From contig NC_091671.1 of assembly GCF_042453785.1 (NCBI RefSeq), positions 37,773,001 through 37,837,000 of the forward strand: DNA of 64,000 nucleotides, read 5' to 3'. Origin of the DNA: Malus domestica (Eukaryota > Streptophyta > Magnoliopsida > Rosales > Rosaceae). The notes below the pieces were generated by a model. It was not told where the DNA came from, made no database searches, and was given only the letters and a program-made list of their open reading frames with translations. Position 1 is the stretch's first letter, and every line of letters starts with the position of its first letter. Shown one piece after another: positions 21,222 to 49,166 of this stretch. The position numbers were made by a program, and so were the translations under genes.

Positions 21222-22580
21222 GGATAACGTACAAAAAACTACCTCAACTATTGATGTCATGACACTTTCATACCTCATCTTTTAAAATTGACAATGTCAT
21301 ACCACATCTTACAAATTTGTCCCAATGTTAGACCTCCGTCAGTTTTATGTTAAATGCTGACGTGGCCAGAGAAAGGACCCACTCACTTATCCAACTGGAT
21401 TAAAAAATAATAACATATATATTTTAATAATTAAATATTCAAAAATTAAAATACTAAAATTAAAAAAAAAAAACCTAAGGGATCCAGCCTTCCCTTCCAC
21501 CCGTAGCACCAACCTTCTTCTTCTCTTCAACATCCACCAAAACCCAGAAACCTTCCGCCACCCGTCCCCCTAACCTTCCCTAACCCACTAACGTACCCTC
21601 ATCCCCCACCTCTTCCCTTCCCTTTCAAACCCAAACCTAACCCTAATTCCCCCTTTTTAAACAGAAGCCATCGACCCCATCACTTTGATTCTTTCACAGA
21701 CCCCTAACCCTCGGCACCGTATTGTCACAAGTTTCCAAGCGAGCGCCATCAGCTACACTCTTCGCGATCGTGCTATGGCCGAAACGACGCCGTTGTCGGG
21801 CGCTCCGCAGCCAAGCAAGCTGTGGAAAGGGGTTTTTGCAGTGGCCGAAATCATGACCACGCTCGTCACCTACGACATTCTCCAGGTCACCTAATACCTC
21901 ACATTTCTCTAATTCTTCAAATCGATCTTTGTTTTCGCGGCGAAAATGTTGAATCTTTTGCTTCGATTTCTTGCTGGAGAAGATCAGGAGAGTGCTGTAC
22001 GGCGATGACAAGGCGTTTTACAAGTACTCGATTTTCCTCGTCTTCTGCAACCGCATCACGACGTCAACGGTCTTCGCCAAAGTTTTGTGGGCCAGAAAAA
22101 AGGCTCTAGATCCTGTTGCTCCAGTTTAGGGTTTGGGTTCGAAAGGGACAGGAAGAGGTGGGGAATAGGGGTGGGTTAGGGAAGGTTGGGGGGATGGGTG
22201 GAGGAAGGTTTATAGGTTTTGGTGGCTGTCGAAGAAAAAAAGAAGGTACGAGTGGAGAAAATGGTTGGTGTTGCAGGTGAAAGGGAAGGGCAAATCCCTT
22301 AGGCCATTTTTTTATTTTTTTTAGTTTTTAACAATTTTTTTTAAATTTTTGAATATTTAATTATTACAATATATTTTTTATTATTTTTTAATCCAGTTGG
22401 ATTAATGAGTGGGTCCTCTCTGGCCAAGTTAGCATTTAACAAAAAAAATAACAGAAAAACTGACAGAAGTCCGACATTGGCACAAATTTGTAATATGAGG
22501 TATGACATTGTCAATTTTAAAAGATGAAGTATGAAAGTGTCGTAACACCAATAGTTAAAGTAGTTTTGTGTATTTTACCC
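21222..22580 (+). mobile_element. Pack-MULE (Mutator-like) carrying UTR5 exons, 1,359 bp
   Basis: Long inverted ends (left from 21222, right to 22580) share over 200 bp at high identity and weaker matches to about 400 bp. The left starts GGATAACGTACAAAAAACTA and the right, inverted, GGGTAAAATACACAAAACTA. A 9-bp duplication with one mismatch flanks it: TATAATTTA (21213-21221) and TATAATTTT (22581-22589). These are hallmarks of Mutator-like elements. No transposase is present. The interior is a fragment of a nucleotide-sugar transporter gene, including an intron, so capture was at DNA level. Gene fragment and ends together make it a Pack-MULE. Confidence 0.88.
21775..22129 (+). pseudogene. Captured 5' part of a UTR5-like UDP-galactose/UDP-glucose transporter gene
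   Basis: Exon 1 (ATG at 21775) encodes SKLWKGVFAVAEIMTTLVTY and ends at a GT donor after CTCCAG (about 21888). Exon 2 (from 21977) encodes EKIRRVLYG, then FYKYSIFLVFCNRITTSTV and ARKKALDPVAPV, stopping at TAG 22127-22129. This is the N-terminal end and first membrane helices of the plant UTR5/UTR5B (B1-type) endomembrane nucleotide-sugar transporters, which continue with VYKYCL. About 90 of some 330 residues are present. The acceptor before GAGAAG reads CTG in place of CAG, so correct splicing is probably lost. Sense to the element; not a functional transporter. Confidence 0.82.
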
Positions 22581-25015
22581 TATAATTTTAAAAATTAATA
22601 GTATGTGTATAAAGATGAATGTCTTCATTTACCTGAAGAACTTATGAATAATAGTCACAACATCACTTTTTTGCTATTGTTATTTCGAGTATTCACATCT
22701 CATCCATATGTTCCATAAGATATCATTTGGTATGTAAACGGAACAGAGAAAAAGTAAAGATGTCCACGAATGGAAACAAGAAGGAAGAAGATTGAGAGGT
22801 TATAATTTACACAATGATATTGTATAGGATCAGCCCGACACAATCTTTTTAACCTAATGATCTATAATTTGCACAATGATATCCAATTATATTGTGTATT
22901 CTTAACTCCTAATTGATGAGGACACACAACATAATTAACTAACGCGCCCCTCTATCGACCTTGGAGATTGATGTCTAATGAATCAAGACTTCGAGATGTG
23001 TGACAATTAATCCATCGTTCCATATAAGGAGTCAATCAGCAATCTATCATCCAATTTAAAGAGAAAAAGTAAATAGGATGTACCAAAATGGGCACAAATT
23101 TGAGGGGGAGTTTCAAGCCGACTTTTTTTCAGAAAAAGCAGCAAGAGATATGGCAATGGATTGGTGGGCCTAATATGGCTGAGAAGAGAATCTCTGTTCA
23201 TGGGGGAGTCTGCGAACAATATATAAATAACCCTCATGCACCCGCGTGAGGGTTAGATATTTTTTTATTCACAAAGTGTTACACACAACTTACATATTTT
23301 AGATGTATTCATATGCGTAAATTGATAAAAAAAAAATATTTAAAATAAATAAGTAATCTTAGATCATGCCTAAAAACCACTCCTAAACTAATTAAAGGAA
23401 CTAAAATCACATAATAAAATCGATCATGATAAAAATTTTGTTAAGAATGTACAAGAAATTTTTTGATTACAACGTGCTACGCACGACTTATATATTTTAA
23501 ATGTATTTATATACGTAAATTAATAAAAAGAATGTTAAATATTTGAAATAAAGAATAAATTTTAGATCGTGCTAGAATAAATCCCTCTTAAACTAATTAA
23601 AACATCTAAATTCACATAATACAAACAACCTCTAAAGAAATTACATTAAGAATAAAGATAATAATATTTAATAAATAATTAATTAAATCATATTATTGTT
23701 AGTCTATTTTAAAGCTAAACTCATCATTTCCTCCTTAATATAAATCATATTGTTTGTTAGAAAAAAATCATTTTACTACTAATTTAATCATATTATTATC
23801 TACATGTAACATATAATTCTTATCTCATTTTGAACGTATTTAAAAATTTACAAATTGAATCACATTATTTCTAACCTATGTAATAATTTTTTTTTAAAGC
23901 TCAAAAATTAATTGTTAAAATAGCAAAAATACCCCTAATTTGTTTAATGCATTATTTTGGAATGCCTTTAAAAAATTTCGTCTAGGAAGCATTTTTGTTT
24001 TTTTTTGTTTTTTTGTTGGAACTTGTTGACACCAAAAGCACTATTCATCTTTGCTTTATATAAAAGATGCAATAATCAAATCACATTGGATTAAACCAAT
24101 GTTTTAGTTCAGACAAGAATTGATGCTAAATAACTCATCCAATCTTAGTGCGGACGCCAGTCAATCAAACACTCCACCATTATAGTTTGTAGTCTCAAAC
24201 CTTTAAGAGAAAATTTGGAGACCAGCAGTCCAACACATCAACAGAAACAAATAAAAACTCCTGACATTTCACCACAAGTTCGGTTGTACAAAGTCATATA
24301 TGCTGTGTGAGTGTGGCCTAGCTTCACACTTCTCTGCATAAATTTCTCTGGCTGAGCATTTTTATTTCCATATTAACTTGGTGTTAAATCTCTAACTCCC
24401 ATTCACATATACATGTTGAAAAAAAACAAACATATCATTCTCTTGGTGTAATAGTAATTTTTATCTAACAAATAAGTCTACTACACTCAGAAGGACAGTT
24501 GTACTGGATGTAAGAGGGAACTAAGTTACAAAGTATTGAACAATCCTAATATTGTATCATCGAACCCAAAATTCTAAGTTCGAATCTATCTGCCAACACA
24601 AAACAAAGTACATGGTAAATAACTGGTAGAGTTGAATTCTTACTACACACCAGTTTATAAAAATCTTAACACCCACCAAAATCTGTGTAGATACCCAATC
24701 TGCATCAGGAATATTTACACGAGAAAATTATATTTACATATAAACATCTTCGAGGTGCGGGTCAATCTTACACTGTTAGGGGGGTTAGATCACCGAACAG
24801 CTTATAATTTAGAAAAAAAAGTAAGAACAAACAGAAAAGCTGGGAGCAAAAAAGAGAAAGTTAGAACGCATGCTAGGAAAGACAAATAAATCTAAGACCA
24901 CAGGAATATACTATGATGTACTTACAGTGATATCTCATAACTTTATGCTGCTTTTCTTGTTCCAAAGGTTGAGAGGATGGTTGGCTTTCTGTGTTTTTTG
25001 GGTCCCCAAAACAGG
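22581..25015. other. AT-rich region with repeat remnants
   Basis: No gene was recognised. Contents are a MITE-end remnant at 22717-22800 (GATATCATTTGGTATG, the same end as the 10750 MITE), a relative of the 20382 hairpin at about 22889-22990, and two more copies of the 20520 repeat (about 23284-23450 and 23470-23850). A poly-T stretch with TTTTTTGTTTTT lies near 23995. Confidence 0.6.
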
Positions 25016-25130
25016 AAGGAGTGAAGCTGTCAGAGCATGACCTAGCCAGGGTTAATAGAACTGATACATATATACGTGATTATATACATCTTTAGCCAAA
25101 GCTAGATCATGCTGGCAGCTTCACTTTTTC
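25016..25130 (-). ncRNA. MIR167: MIR167 precursor, copy 2
   Basis: The complement of 25103-25123 is again the exact 21-nt miR167. The opposite arm, complement of 25022-25043, reads AGGTCATGCTCTGACAGCTT + CA, the star form typical of the MIR167c/d type. The arms pair with a 2-nt bulge. The loop (25044-25102) is about 59 nt, twice that of copy 1, and unrelated to it. The flanking stem also differs, so the two loci are old duplicates and not a recent tandem copy. It acts on the same ARF6/8 targets. It lies on the same strand as copy 1 and 8.9 kb upstream of it in transcription order. Confidence 0.95.
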
Positions 25131-28100
25131 CCTTGTGAACTTACTTTCTTTACTCAGAGACTAGGTCAACTCTTGCTCTCAAGATTGTGTGGATGAACAA
25201 AAGGAGAATGAATATCTACGACAAGCTAGGGCTACTGGAGCACAGAATGAAAATAAGGAAAAAAATGATAAGGGCCAAAAAAGTTTAAGAAATATATAGT
25301 GCATGAACATCCACGACGAGCTAACAAAAATAAAAGAACATCCGCGATTATAAAAATCTGATCCTTGAAATATATATAGCTGGGTCATAACAAGTTTATG
25401 AAAATATTGCATAAACTTCAATATATAATGAAATTACGATTTTAAACAAAAGTATTGACCAAGAAAAAACTAAATCTAGAGCAAATCTTGGCAAGAAAAT
25501 AAAAAAAGATATTATTTATCCATTGGGTAACTTTTGCAAGAAAAAGAAAGGTATTCTTTCTCCATTGGCTAACTAGAAAAGGAGTATGGTTTTTTTCTTT
25601 TGGAAAGTAAAAGAAGATGAAATTTTATAAAAAATAAAATAAAAATGGGAGAGCAAGGAAAAATAAGGAGACTGGAGAAGAACGCAAGAGATGCAGAAAC
25701 CTGAGGGCATGTGTTGATGTATATAGGGTGGAACTGAGACAGATGTTGCATTTGGATTGGTTGAAATGAGACAGATGTTAAAGAGGTAGGGTTCATAAAA
25801 ACCAACCCTAGCCCCCTTCTCTTCTTAAGCGGTGAATTAAAGAGGCATCAGCATGTGGCAAAAAAAGGACTGGAAATATTAACAGCTATTGCAGCTATCA
25901 ATCTGTATAGGCTGTGCTAAAACAGTGTTTAGGTATCACAGGTGGAAGATATATAGAGCGGCTTTGCAGTGGCCATAGCCCCGAGTCTCCTTCTCTCTCT
26001 AAAAACCCTAAAGAAAATTTAGAAAACTGTAGACTGTGGACTGGAGGAATAGAGGGAGATGGGGTTTGTTCTAAAAAGTACTCAACAAAAATTCAAACAC
26101 ACTGTTGCTACACAACAGAAAAGGCCACGATACTTCAATTATTGGGTTTACTAGAATTTTGATTTAAGGGGATGTACTGACATTCTCAGCTGAATTTTTT
26201 TATTTTACATTCTCGACTATTCTTCTTTTATTGTAATATTTCATATAGATCGAAACATTTTACTTTTTAGTTTACTCTTTAAATTACCTATGCATAAAAT
26301 TAACCCAATAAAGAATTGTTTAACTATTTGATTACGTTGTAAAAATATTCAATGTTTAATTAAATATTAGATAGCTATTAGATTTATTGAATAGCCGATA
26401 GATTTCTAACTGTTTCAAGTTTAATTGATACTAACGAAAAATGGATTTGAAAAGGTGACTTAAAAAAAATTGAAAGTTCAAATTTTCGTACAACAGTTAG
26501 CTAATGACAAGGAAAATAAGAAAAGAGAACAAGAATTTTATTTTCGAATTTTTTATGGCTGAAAGAGCATCACAATTAGTTTGTACTTCATAGAGATATC
26601 TCTGCATTGGACGACAGTGAGTAGTCAGTTGTCAATTGATCATGTTTGCTGCAAGCGTGATAACTGAGCAGCAAACGCAATGCATATTCAAATTTTCCCG
26701 TGATGTTTGATATTACAGGACGCTCTTCCTTCTGAATTTTGTTTCATACAAACTTGATATGATCTATTGATTTGATAAACGTTAATTTGTCATCAAAGTT
26801 CTTTTTAAAGACGTGGGATCTGATCTGATCTGATGGATGGGTGCTTGTTTCGATGGAGATGAAGATCACAGTAAACGTTGGTCCTCTTTCCTTCCATGCC
26901 CTGCGTCTGCGTGCTTTCTCATTGCAGACGGCTCGTTTTTTGACGCCCTAGTAGCTACCTGTGAGATAGCCTTTCAAAGTTTTTGGTAATTTTTTTTTTT
27001 GGACAAGTTTGAAATCGACTGGATTTTTCTTTTCCTCTCATAAATAAACTTGAGCAATTGGTGAAATAATTAGTCTACAAAGTTTAACTATTGGAATGAT
27101 CGCTTTTTCAGTATCTGGTTAATATGTGATCAAAGTTTAATTATTAGATTGTAGGACTAGTTGAACAGTTTGGACAAATGATATTATCTACATTAAAGAA
27201 AAATGATGGACTTAGCCTCATAATAAGCTAGCAATAATGTGGTTCAAACTTATCTTTGCCGAGAATCAAACATTTCACTTAAAAACGAAAGAGAATATCA
27301 CTAGATCATAATACTAAGTAACTATTCAAATTGTTAAACACCTAAAATGGTCCATCTTTTTTTCTTTTTTTTTTCTTTTTTTTTTTTGCCATTTTCCTTC
27401 ATTTAAAGGTCCAAAAATAATGAAATCTGAAGATTGAGATGGGACTAGTCTTAACATCTGAAATAAGAAGTAAATGCAACAGTCGGGGCAGTCTGTGATC
27501 TCCTGCTATAGGGTGGGGTGCTCCTATATCTTTCCCCTGTTAACCTGCAGCACAGTAACTGAGAGGAAGAAGAAGATAGAGCAAGCGACCTTTTCATTTC
27601 TCTTGGTATGCTAACATTACATTTATTTGGCTGCTCAAGATATGCCATCATTTAGCCCAGACCCTATTGGGTTGGTTAGGAAATTGGTTTCGCATGTTTA
27701 ATTTGCCGCAACACATCACATGTCAGTACAACGTGCCAAATACAAACACGTATCTCTTTTTTATTACACGACTTGTCACGTAATAAAAGATACAAAAAAT
27801 ATCGTACAGAAGATACAGACAATTGACTGTATACAACATCTGGTACTTGTGCCGAGGAGTCCCTTATAGTACATGCAATGTATCTCTCTCCGAGTCTCTC
27901 TATCTCATGCACATACAAGAAAATCACATGCAATGTGTCTATCTCGCACTATCTCACCCACACACAAGAAAATCATGTGACGAGAGAAACAAGAATTTAT
28001 CTTGAGAAGTGACCTTTTGTATGTTTCTATATCACAACTATGGTGATTTATTGGCCCATTGCTTCTAAAAAATCAATAAGGTGAAGAAAAAAAACAATCA

Positions 28101-28522
28101 TTCTCGAAGAACTGTGGTTCATTTGGTGAAAATTTTCACCTGTTCAGTTTCATGAACTCGTCTGTCTGGTATTTCCCGCGATTTGAAGTACGCGGTTCCT
28201 GAATTATGTCGAAATCCATCCAAACTCTGTTGTTACATTGTAATTTCTCCTTCAATAGCTGCTGGAAAGCAACCTAATAACCAACTCCAATAGCTCTTTC
28301 TTGGCACACAAGGTTGGACTCAAACATGTTTTGGAGAAGTTATTGATGCAAGTAGAATTTCCAACCATTGTATCCCGCACACTGCATTCGGGGAGCAGAT
28401 AATTAGCACAAGAGATGTAGCGGCAAGCACATCGAACCAATGTTTCAACGATCCCACCAGCAGTAGTAAATCCAAGACATCCATACTTGTTTGTGAAGAA
28501 ATTTAAATACAATGTTCAACTG
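25131..28522. other. Intergenic region between MIR167 copy 2 and the PPR gene
   Basis: No supported gene was found. The minus frames 27451-27651 and 27676-27933 and the plus frame 25914-26162 have no family resemblance. A TTTTTTCTTTTT-type tract lies at 27357-27387. The first ~300 bp likely hold the MIR167 copy 2 promoter (minus strand). The last ~270 bp (28252-28522) are probably the PPR gene's 3' UTR, where an 86-aa frame is likely chance. Confidence 0.5.
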
Positions 28523-31393
28523 TCACCAGAAATCGCCACAAGAACAGATACCATCTTCAAAGTGATGAAATCTATTTGCATCCCTCACAACAAGCACCCG
28601 CCTAAAAACCTTTGAAACTAGTTTAATGAAATTATGGCAATCGCCACAAACCCGAAGGTTCTTGGTGATTCGGATAGGGGTTCCTTTGGGAGTTTTAAGC
28701 AGACCGTATGCAATTGCCAGCCTTTCACTATGTCCATAAAGCATTTTAACTCTCTCTTCTTCCTCTACATTGTGCAAAACAAATTTGGTTTGAGCCACAT
28801 AATCTACTTCTCTCTCCAATTTCTCTGTGATTTGAGCTAACTTGAGGTAAATATCATCGGACTGCGGATGAGATTTATCCCTCGCCGTGAATGTATGAAC
28901 CTTGTTTCCAACCTCAATCCAACTACATCCCGGATTTTTCTTCAATCCACTCCCCTTCATTCTCAACCTCACTTCATCTACATCTTTCCATCTTCCACTA
29001 GCAGCAAACACATTAGATACAAGCACATAATTTCCAGGATTCTCCGGGTCCAACTCTAAGATTTTCTTTGCTGCAATTTCTCCGAATTCTTTGTTAGAAT
29101 GAACCCGGCAAGCCCCAAGGAGTGCACACCATACCTCAGCTGTAGGTTCACTCTGCATGCTATTCGTAAAATGGTATGCCTCTTCCAACCGATTGGCGCG
29201 ACCAAGAAGATCAACCATACAGGCAGAATGTTCAGGCCATGGTTCCAAATGATATTCATCTCTCATAATTTCAAATATTCTTTTACCCTCATCAATCAAG
29301 CCCGAATGACTGCAGGCATATAGAAGAGCCAAAAACGTAATATGATCAGGAACATTTCTTTCACCTTCCATCTGCTCGAATAAATCAATGGCTGCCTTGC
29401 CTTGGCCATGCATTCCATACGCATTAATCATGGTAGTCCACAAAATTAGACTTCTATTTTTAATACAGTTATATACCTCATATGCATTCTCCAAAGTTCC
29501 AGAGCGGGCATACATATCGACTAGAGAGCTTCCAAGAGATCCCTCTAAGATGAAGCCCTTCCGGATAAGAAAACCATGAATCTCTTTCCCTTTCTTCAGA
29601 GCAGATAAACTCGCAACAGCCGATAGTATACTAACTAGTGCTATAGCATCAGGTTCAACATTTGTTTCCTTCATGAAGTGGCATAGTTCAAGGGCCTCAT
29701 TTGCAAACCCATTATGAACATAACAAGAGATCATGCTCGTCCAAGACACAATATCCTTAGAGTCAATCAATTCGAACATCAGCTCTGCATATTTCACATA
29801 TCCACACTCTCCATATAGGTTGACAACTGCATTTTGTAACACCAGATTGAATAAACCTGTTCTCACAGCGTAACCATGAACTTCTTTTACCCAAGAAACA
29901 CATTTCAAGGCCCCACAAACAGCTAAAATGCTTTCTACCATCATTGCATCAGCATCCAATTGGAGCGTCTGCACCTTCCGGCACAATTCTAAGGCCCTTA
30001 AGTGACAATTATTCTGAGCATAGCCAGCAATAACAGTTGTCCAAGAAATTAAGTCCTTAGTAGGCATCTTGTCAAAAGCACGGCCCATGAAATTCACACA
30101 ACCACACCTAGCATACATATCTATCAGTGTATTTCCGAGCTGCAAATCAGAGTCGAATCCCTTTTTAATCGCATAAGCATGAGCTTCCAACCCAGACAAC
30201 AAATCTCCTAATCGACCGGATGCTGCAAGGATATTTAATAGTGAAACCTGGTCAGGTTTTGTATCAGTACTCTGCATATCTCGGAACAACAGCAGGGTTT
30301 CGTCATATAGACCATTCTGGGAAAAACCAGAGAGCATGGTATTCCACGAAACAACATCCTTGGCATCCAAGTCTCTGAAGATTATTGCAGCCTCATGCAT
30401 GTTACCACATCTCACGTACATAGCAAGCAAAGAATTCGCCACATAAATGTCAAAGAAGTGACCCGATTTCAACACAGCAGCATGGATCTCCATACCAAGT
30501 TTACCACAAAAAGAATCCTCGCAGGCTTGAAGAGCGGCGACAAGGGTATATGAGTTCAGGGCAAGTCCCGAGCTTAGCATTTCTCGAAACAGCCCCAATG
30601 CTTCAGCTGATTTCCCATTTGCGGAATACGCTGAAATAATTGAATTCCACGACACAATATCCTCTTTTTCCTTCACACCATCAAATAACTTCCTCGCCCC
30701 GTCAACACATTTGCAGTTTGCATACATCGAAGCTAGTGAGTTGACAACGAGTGTTACATTACTATACCCGTATTTGATAGCCAGACCATGAATTTCTGCC
30801 CCATAACGGAGATTGTTAATCGCAACGCACGCTTTCAGAATACAAGGAAAAGTGCAAGAATCGAGAGGTTCCTCCAAAACCCTCATGTCCCTATACAGCT
30901 CCAGAGCTTTCCAAGGCTTCCCGTTTGAAGCACAAGCAGCAATCATCGCGTTCCAACTGAAAACCGTTCTGTGGGACATTTTATCAAACACCTTCTCCGC
31001 GTCCAAAAGAGAGCCACATTTCCCGTACATAAAAACAAGCTTAGTACTCAGAAACGCAGAATCGGGCACATCACAGCATTTGATCAACTGGGCGTGGATT
31101 TGCTGCCCTTCTGAGAGAGCCTTCTCGTTTGCGCAGAGCTCGAGGACCGGCGAGTAAGCCGCATCTAGAGAGAGCTGAAGGGAATTTGGATGAGTGAGCA
31201 AACTGCCGAGTGAGTGAAAAGCTTCCCCGAGGCTTCCTCCGTCGCAAACCTCCTTCAAGGAAGGTAATTTAATGGGATTTTGAGGGTGTTTGAAGAAGTG
31301 GAGAATCGGGTTTGGCAGAGCTTTCTTCAACATAGAGTGGCGGTGCACGGCGGAGGAAGTGGAGGAGCAGTAGTGTCGGGTTGAAGTAGCCAT
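28523..31393 (-). CDS. OTP86: DYW-class pentatricopeptide repeat protein, OTP86-like (956 aa)
   Basis: The intronless frame is a PLS-type PPR protein. It has an N-terminal region of about 85 residues rich in Ser and His, plausibly an organelle targeting peptide. Repeats run through most of the chain (for example KLVFMYGKCGSLLDAEKVFD, VSWNTMLSGFSQNG, ISWTTVIAGYAQN). E-type motifs follow, then a DYW deaminase domain. The zinc-binding deaminase residues are visible: HSE at 888-890 and CGDCH at 916-920. The chain ends CSCGDFW, with F in place of Y of the tripeptide. Such proteins bind organelle RNA in sequence-specific fashion and edit C to U. Closest known relative, by length and repeat sequence, is Arabidopsis At3g63370 (OTP86, 960 aa), which edits plastid rps14. 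Its exact target here is an inference. The gene lies 1.4 kb downstream of SPIRRIG, same strand. Confidence 0.93.
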   Translation of the reverse strand: MATSTRHYCSSTSSAVHRHSMLKKALPNPILHFFKHPQNPIKLPSLKEVCDGGSLGEAFHSLGSLLTHPNSLQLSLDAAYSPVLELCANEKALSEGQQIHAQLIKCCDVPDSAFLSTKLVFMYGKCGSLLDAEKVFDKMSHRTVFSWNAMIAACASNGKPWKALELYRDMRVLEEPLDSCTFPCILKACVAINNLRYGAEIHGLAIKYGYSNVTLVVNSLASMYANCKCVDGARKLFDGVKEKEDIVSWNSIISAYSANGKSAEALGLFREMLSSGLALNSYTLVAALQACEDSFCGKLGMEIHAAVLKSGHFFDIYVANSLLAMYVRCGNMHEAAIIFRDLDAKDVVSWNTMLSGFSQNGLYDETLLLFRDMQSTDTKPDQVSLLNILAASGRLGDLLSGLEAHAYAIKKGFDSDLQLGNTLIDMYARCGCVNFMGRAFDKMPTKDLISWTTVIAGYAQNNCHLRALELCRKVQTLQLDADAMMVESILAVCGALKCVSWVKEVHGYAVRTGLFNLVLQNAVVNLYGECGYVKYAELMFELIDSKDIVSWTSMISCYVHNGFANEALELCHFMKETNVEPDAIALVSILSAVASLSALKKGKEIHGFLIRKGFILEGSLGSSLVDMYARSGTLENAYEVYNCIKNRSLILWTTMINAYGMHGQGKAAIDLFEQMEGERNVPDHITFLALLYACSHSGLIDEGKRIFEIMRDEYHLEPWPEHSACMVDLLGRANRLEEAYHFTNSMQSEPTAEVWCALLGACRVHSNKEFGEIAAKKILELDPENPGNYVLVSNVFAASGRWKDVDEVRLRMKGSGLKKNPGCSWIEVGNKVHTFTARDKSHPQSDDIYLKLAQITEKLEREVDYVAQTKFVLHNVEEEERVKMLYGHSERLAIAYGLLKTPKGTPIRITKNLRVCGDCHNFIKLVSKVFRRVLVVRDANRFHHFEDGICSCGDFW

Positions 31394-32836
31394 TACATTA
31401 GGCCGAGTACGTGCATGGCAAACGCAAGCGCTGCGCGGGACTATATTCTAGCGCATAACGAGCGTAATGCATGCGTTTTAAATTAAGCTTTGATGCACTA
31501 GGACGGAGATTCGAACTCAAGTGCAGCGGAATTCAATTTTGAGTGCAAGCGGACCACGCAATACTACAAACAACTGATCTCAAAAAAAAAAATATCTACG
31601 TCAGTTTATTTTTTTCCAAGATGCATTTTGTTATTACCAGTTTCAAAATAATGACATGTTTACCTATTTAGAACGAGAGAGTCAAAAATTAGATAAATTG
31701 GGCACAGGTGATTATAAATTGTGAACTGACATGCTTTTGATTTTGTATCCAATACTAACCACAACGAAGTAAAGAATCAAAATAATTCTAATACTAACAT
31801 TCTAGTAAATGCTCGAGTAAAGAATCAAAATAATGCTAACTGGCAAAAAACACACTTTGTGTATGTGTAAACAATTTTTCTTAATAAGTGCATATTTTTT
31901 TTAATATTATATAATTACTGTTTTGTCCTCCTTATGTAAATATTATGTATCAAAAGTGAGTAAAATTAGAAAAATATGATTGTCATTATCTAAAAATAAT
32001 GGTAAAATAGGAAAAATAGGGATATGAATGTCATTTTGTCAAAAAGTACAAAATTACTATTTTACCCTCCTTTTTGTCAATAGTGTGCATCAAAAGCGAG
32101 CAAAATAGGAAAAAAATGGGAAAAAAAAGTTGACAAGAAAAGTTTTCTTAATAATAGTATAGATACTAACGTTCTTCTAGTAAATGCTCGAGAAGTTGTG
32201 AATTAGAATAATTCCACTACCGAATCGAAAACAAAACACAACCTTTAGTTCGTGGGAGAGGGGTAAATTTTACAAAAAGAAATGGGCAATAATAAGTGCC
32301 CAAAATGCACTATTTCAAAAAGAATTGTAGCCAAAAAATGCCCACAATTGACCAATTTGACACTGGACCGATCATTTTTCACCCAAACGTCCCCATTCCT
32401 GGCACACTTGTCTGCTATACAACTTCCATCACACACCGTGTTAGTCCAACTATTTACATTAAAAATAACAAACAAACCAAAAAACCTGTAAGACTGGGAC
32501 GCTCCTCGTCCGAAATGGAGATCCTCCTATTCATCCTAAAAGCATCGAGTATCGCCTTCCCGATCAGATGCTCAACCTGGTGTAGCAAAGATCCTGACAG
32601 GCAGCATGCTTGCGTGGTTTTCAACACAACAATTAGTTTATGGGTGGCTTCGTCTTTACTGTCAATCCTGTATAGTTTTCTCCTGTTCCGGTCCAGGCCA
32701 GCCCTGCTGTCACATTTGTACCCTTTAGCATGAGCAGCACTTCCGTTCTTTTCATCACGAGGGTTTGGGTCTTAGTTAGAACCGAGAGCTGCCCCATTTG
32801 CTGAAGTTATCACACTTGAATCGTATTTTAGGATCA
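31394..32836. other. Spacer between the PPR gene and SPIRRIG
   Basis: It holds the presumed PPR promoter (31394 upward) and the SPIRRIG 3' UTR (32836 downward). Between about 31850 and 32150 two similar AT-rich segments occur, both with CATCAAAAG(T/C)GAG(T/C)AAAAT. The plus frames 32282-32733 are probably antisense chance frames over the 3' UTR. Confidence 0.5.

Positions 32837-49166
<16,330 letters not shown>

Noticed and set aside
24540..24620. Possible tRNA or SINE box B (AAGTTCGAATCTATC)
   Set aside because: No box A, acceptor stem or flanking duplication could be found.
27451..27651. 66-aa minus-strand frame with Cys and Arg, possible small secreted peptide
   Set aside because: No signal peptide or known peptide-family motif; composition looks random.
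28252..28512. 86-aa Cys-containing minus frame just after the PPR stop codon
   Set aside because: It is best explained as PPR 3' UTR; there is no signal peptide and no spaced Cys pattern of a known family.
32296..32733. 145-aa plus-strand frame opposite the SPIRRIG 3' end
   Set aside because: No recognisable domain; it probably overlaps the SPIRRIG 3' UTR in antisense.
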